Positions 5,085 through 5,142 of a DNA stretch of 5,142 bases are shown here, in pieces (positions within the stretch are counted from its first letter, which is position 1; each line of letters opens with the position of its first letter). The stretch is taken from assembly GCA_946614405.1 (NCBI GenBank), contig CAMOGZ010000114.1, positions 1 to 5,142 of the forward strand, written 5' to 3'. This DNA is from an uncultured Eubacterium sp. (GTDB lineage Bacteria; Bacillota; Clostridia; Peptostreptococcales; Anaerovoracaceae). The position numbers and the translations under genes are program-made. The notes under the pieces were generated by a model that saw only the letters and a list, made by a program, of their open reading frames with translations, did not search any database and was not told the DNA's origin.

Positions 5085-5111
5085 GCTCGGATTTGTTGTC
5101 ATTTGGCCTGA

Positions 5112-5142
5112 CGGGGAAAAATTTCAAAAAAGTGTTAAAATC
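5112..5142 (+). promoter_or_regulatory. Possible extended -10 promoter pointing out of the window
   Basis: TGTTAAAAT (5133-5141) matches an extended -10 (TGnTAnAAT-like). It follows an A-rich stretch (5117-5131). No good -35 box lies 16-18 bp upstream (GGGGAA at 5113-5118). The gene it would serve is outside the window, so this is tentative. Nothing else is recognisable in 5085-5142, which is visibly AT-richer than the rest. Confidence 0.28.

Noticed and set aside
4641..5102. A 153-codon open frame on the - strand across the aminotransferase end, the tRNA and its terminator
   Set aside because: It would have to be translated through a tRNA gene and two hairpins. Part of its translation merely reflects the tRNA sequence, a common source of false annotation.
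1..5142. CRISPR array, insertion sequence, phage or toxin-antitoxin content
   Set aside because: No regularly spaced repeats, transposase, integrase or paired small genes are visible; the interval is almost fully filled by housekeeping genes.

Overview
The window looks like chromosomal housekeeping DNA from a fairly GC-rich, low-complexity Gram-positive bacterium, most likely a clostridial Firmicute. The evidence is strong GGAGG-type ribosome binding sites, a stand-alone EcfA1-EcfA2-EcfT vitamin-transporter energising module with no substrate-binding subunit beside it, an FtsH tail of the clostridial kind, and near-consensus sigma-A promoters. This assignment is inference from gene content and style; no lineage-specific marker is present. 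All genes lie on the + strand and there is no sign of phage, insertion sequence, CRISPR or other mobile DNA.

Layout: (1) 2-370 is the 3' end of ftsH. (2) 371-447 is a compact control region in which a terminator-like hairpin for ftsH and a near-consensus promoter for the next operon occupy the same DNA. (3) 448-3635 is a tight gene run: ecfA1, ecfA2 (16-nt overlap), ecfT (after a 58-nt gap holding a GC-rich stem-loop), and trmB (11 nt after ecfT, GTG start). (4) 3683-4918 encodes a PLP-dependent aminotransferase that keeps the active-site set of the AspC/TyrB (subgroup I-alpha) enzymes. It has its own likely promoter, a strong ribosome binding site and a different arginine codon choice from its neighbours. 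(5) 4899-5084 is a tRNA-Gly(CCC) unit with a likely promoter that starts inside the aminotransferase 3' end, a leader hairpin, an encoded CCA end and a clear intrinsic terminator. (6) 5085-5142 is AT-richer, has no gene, and ends in an extended -10-like element that may drive something beyond the window.

How they work together: EcfA1 and EcfA2 are the paired cytoplasmic ATPases and EcfT the membrane coupling protein of an ECF importer. With no S component here, the module is probably shared by several vitamin or metal S components encoded elsewhere. TrmB methylates G46 of tRNA and is probably co-transcribed with the transporter. The aminotransferase and tRNA gene appear to be separate transcription units.

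I found no convincing new multi-gene system. The most interesting signals are regulatory: the promoter nested inside the ftsH terminator hairpin, the similar promoter/hairpin overlap ahead of the tRNA, and the unusual surroundings of the Ecf module.
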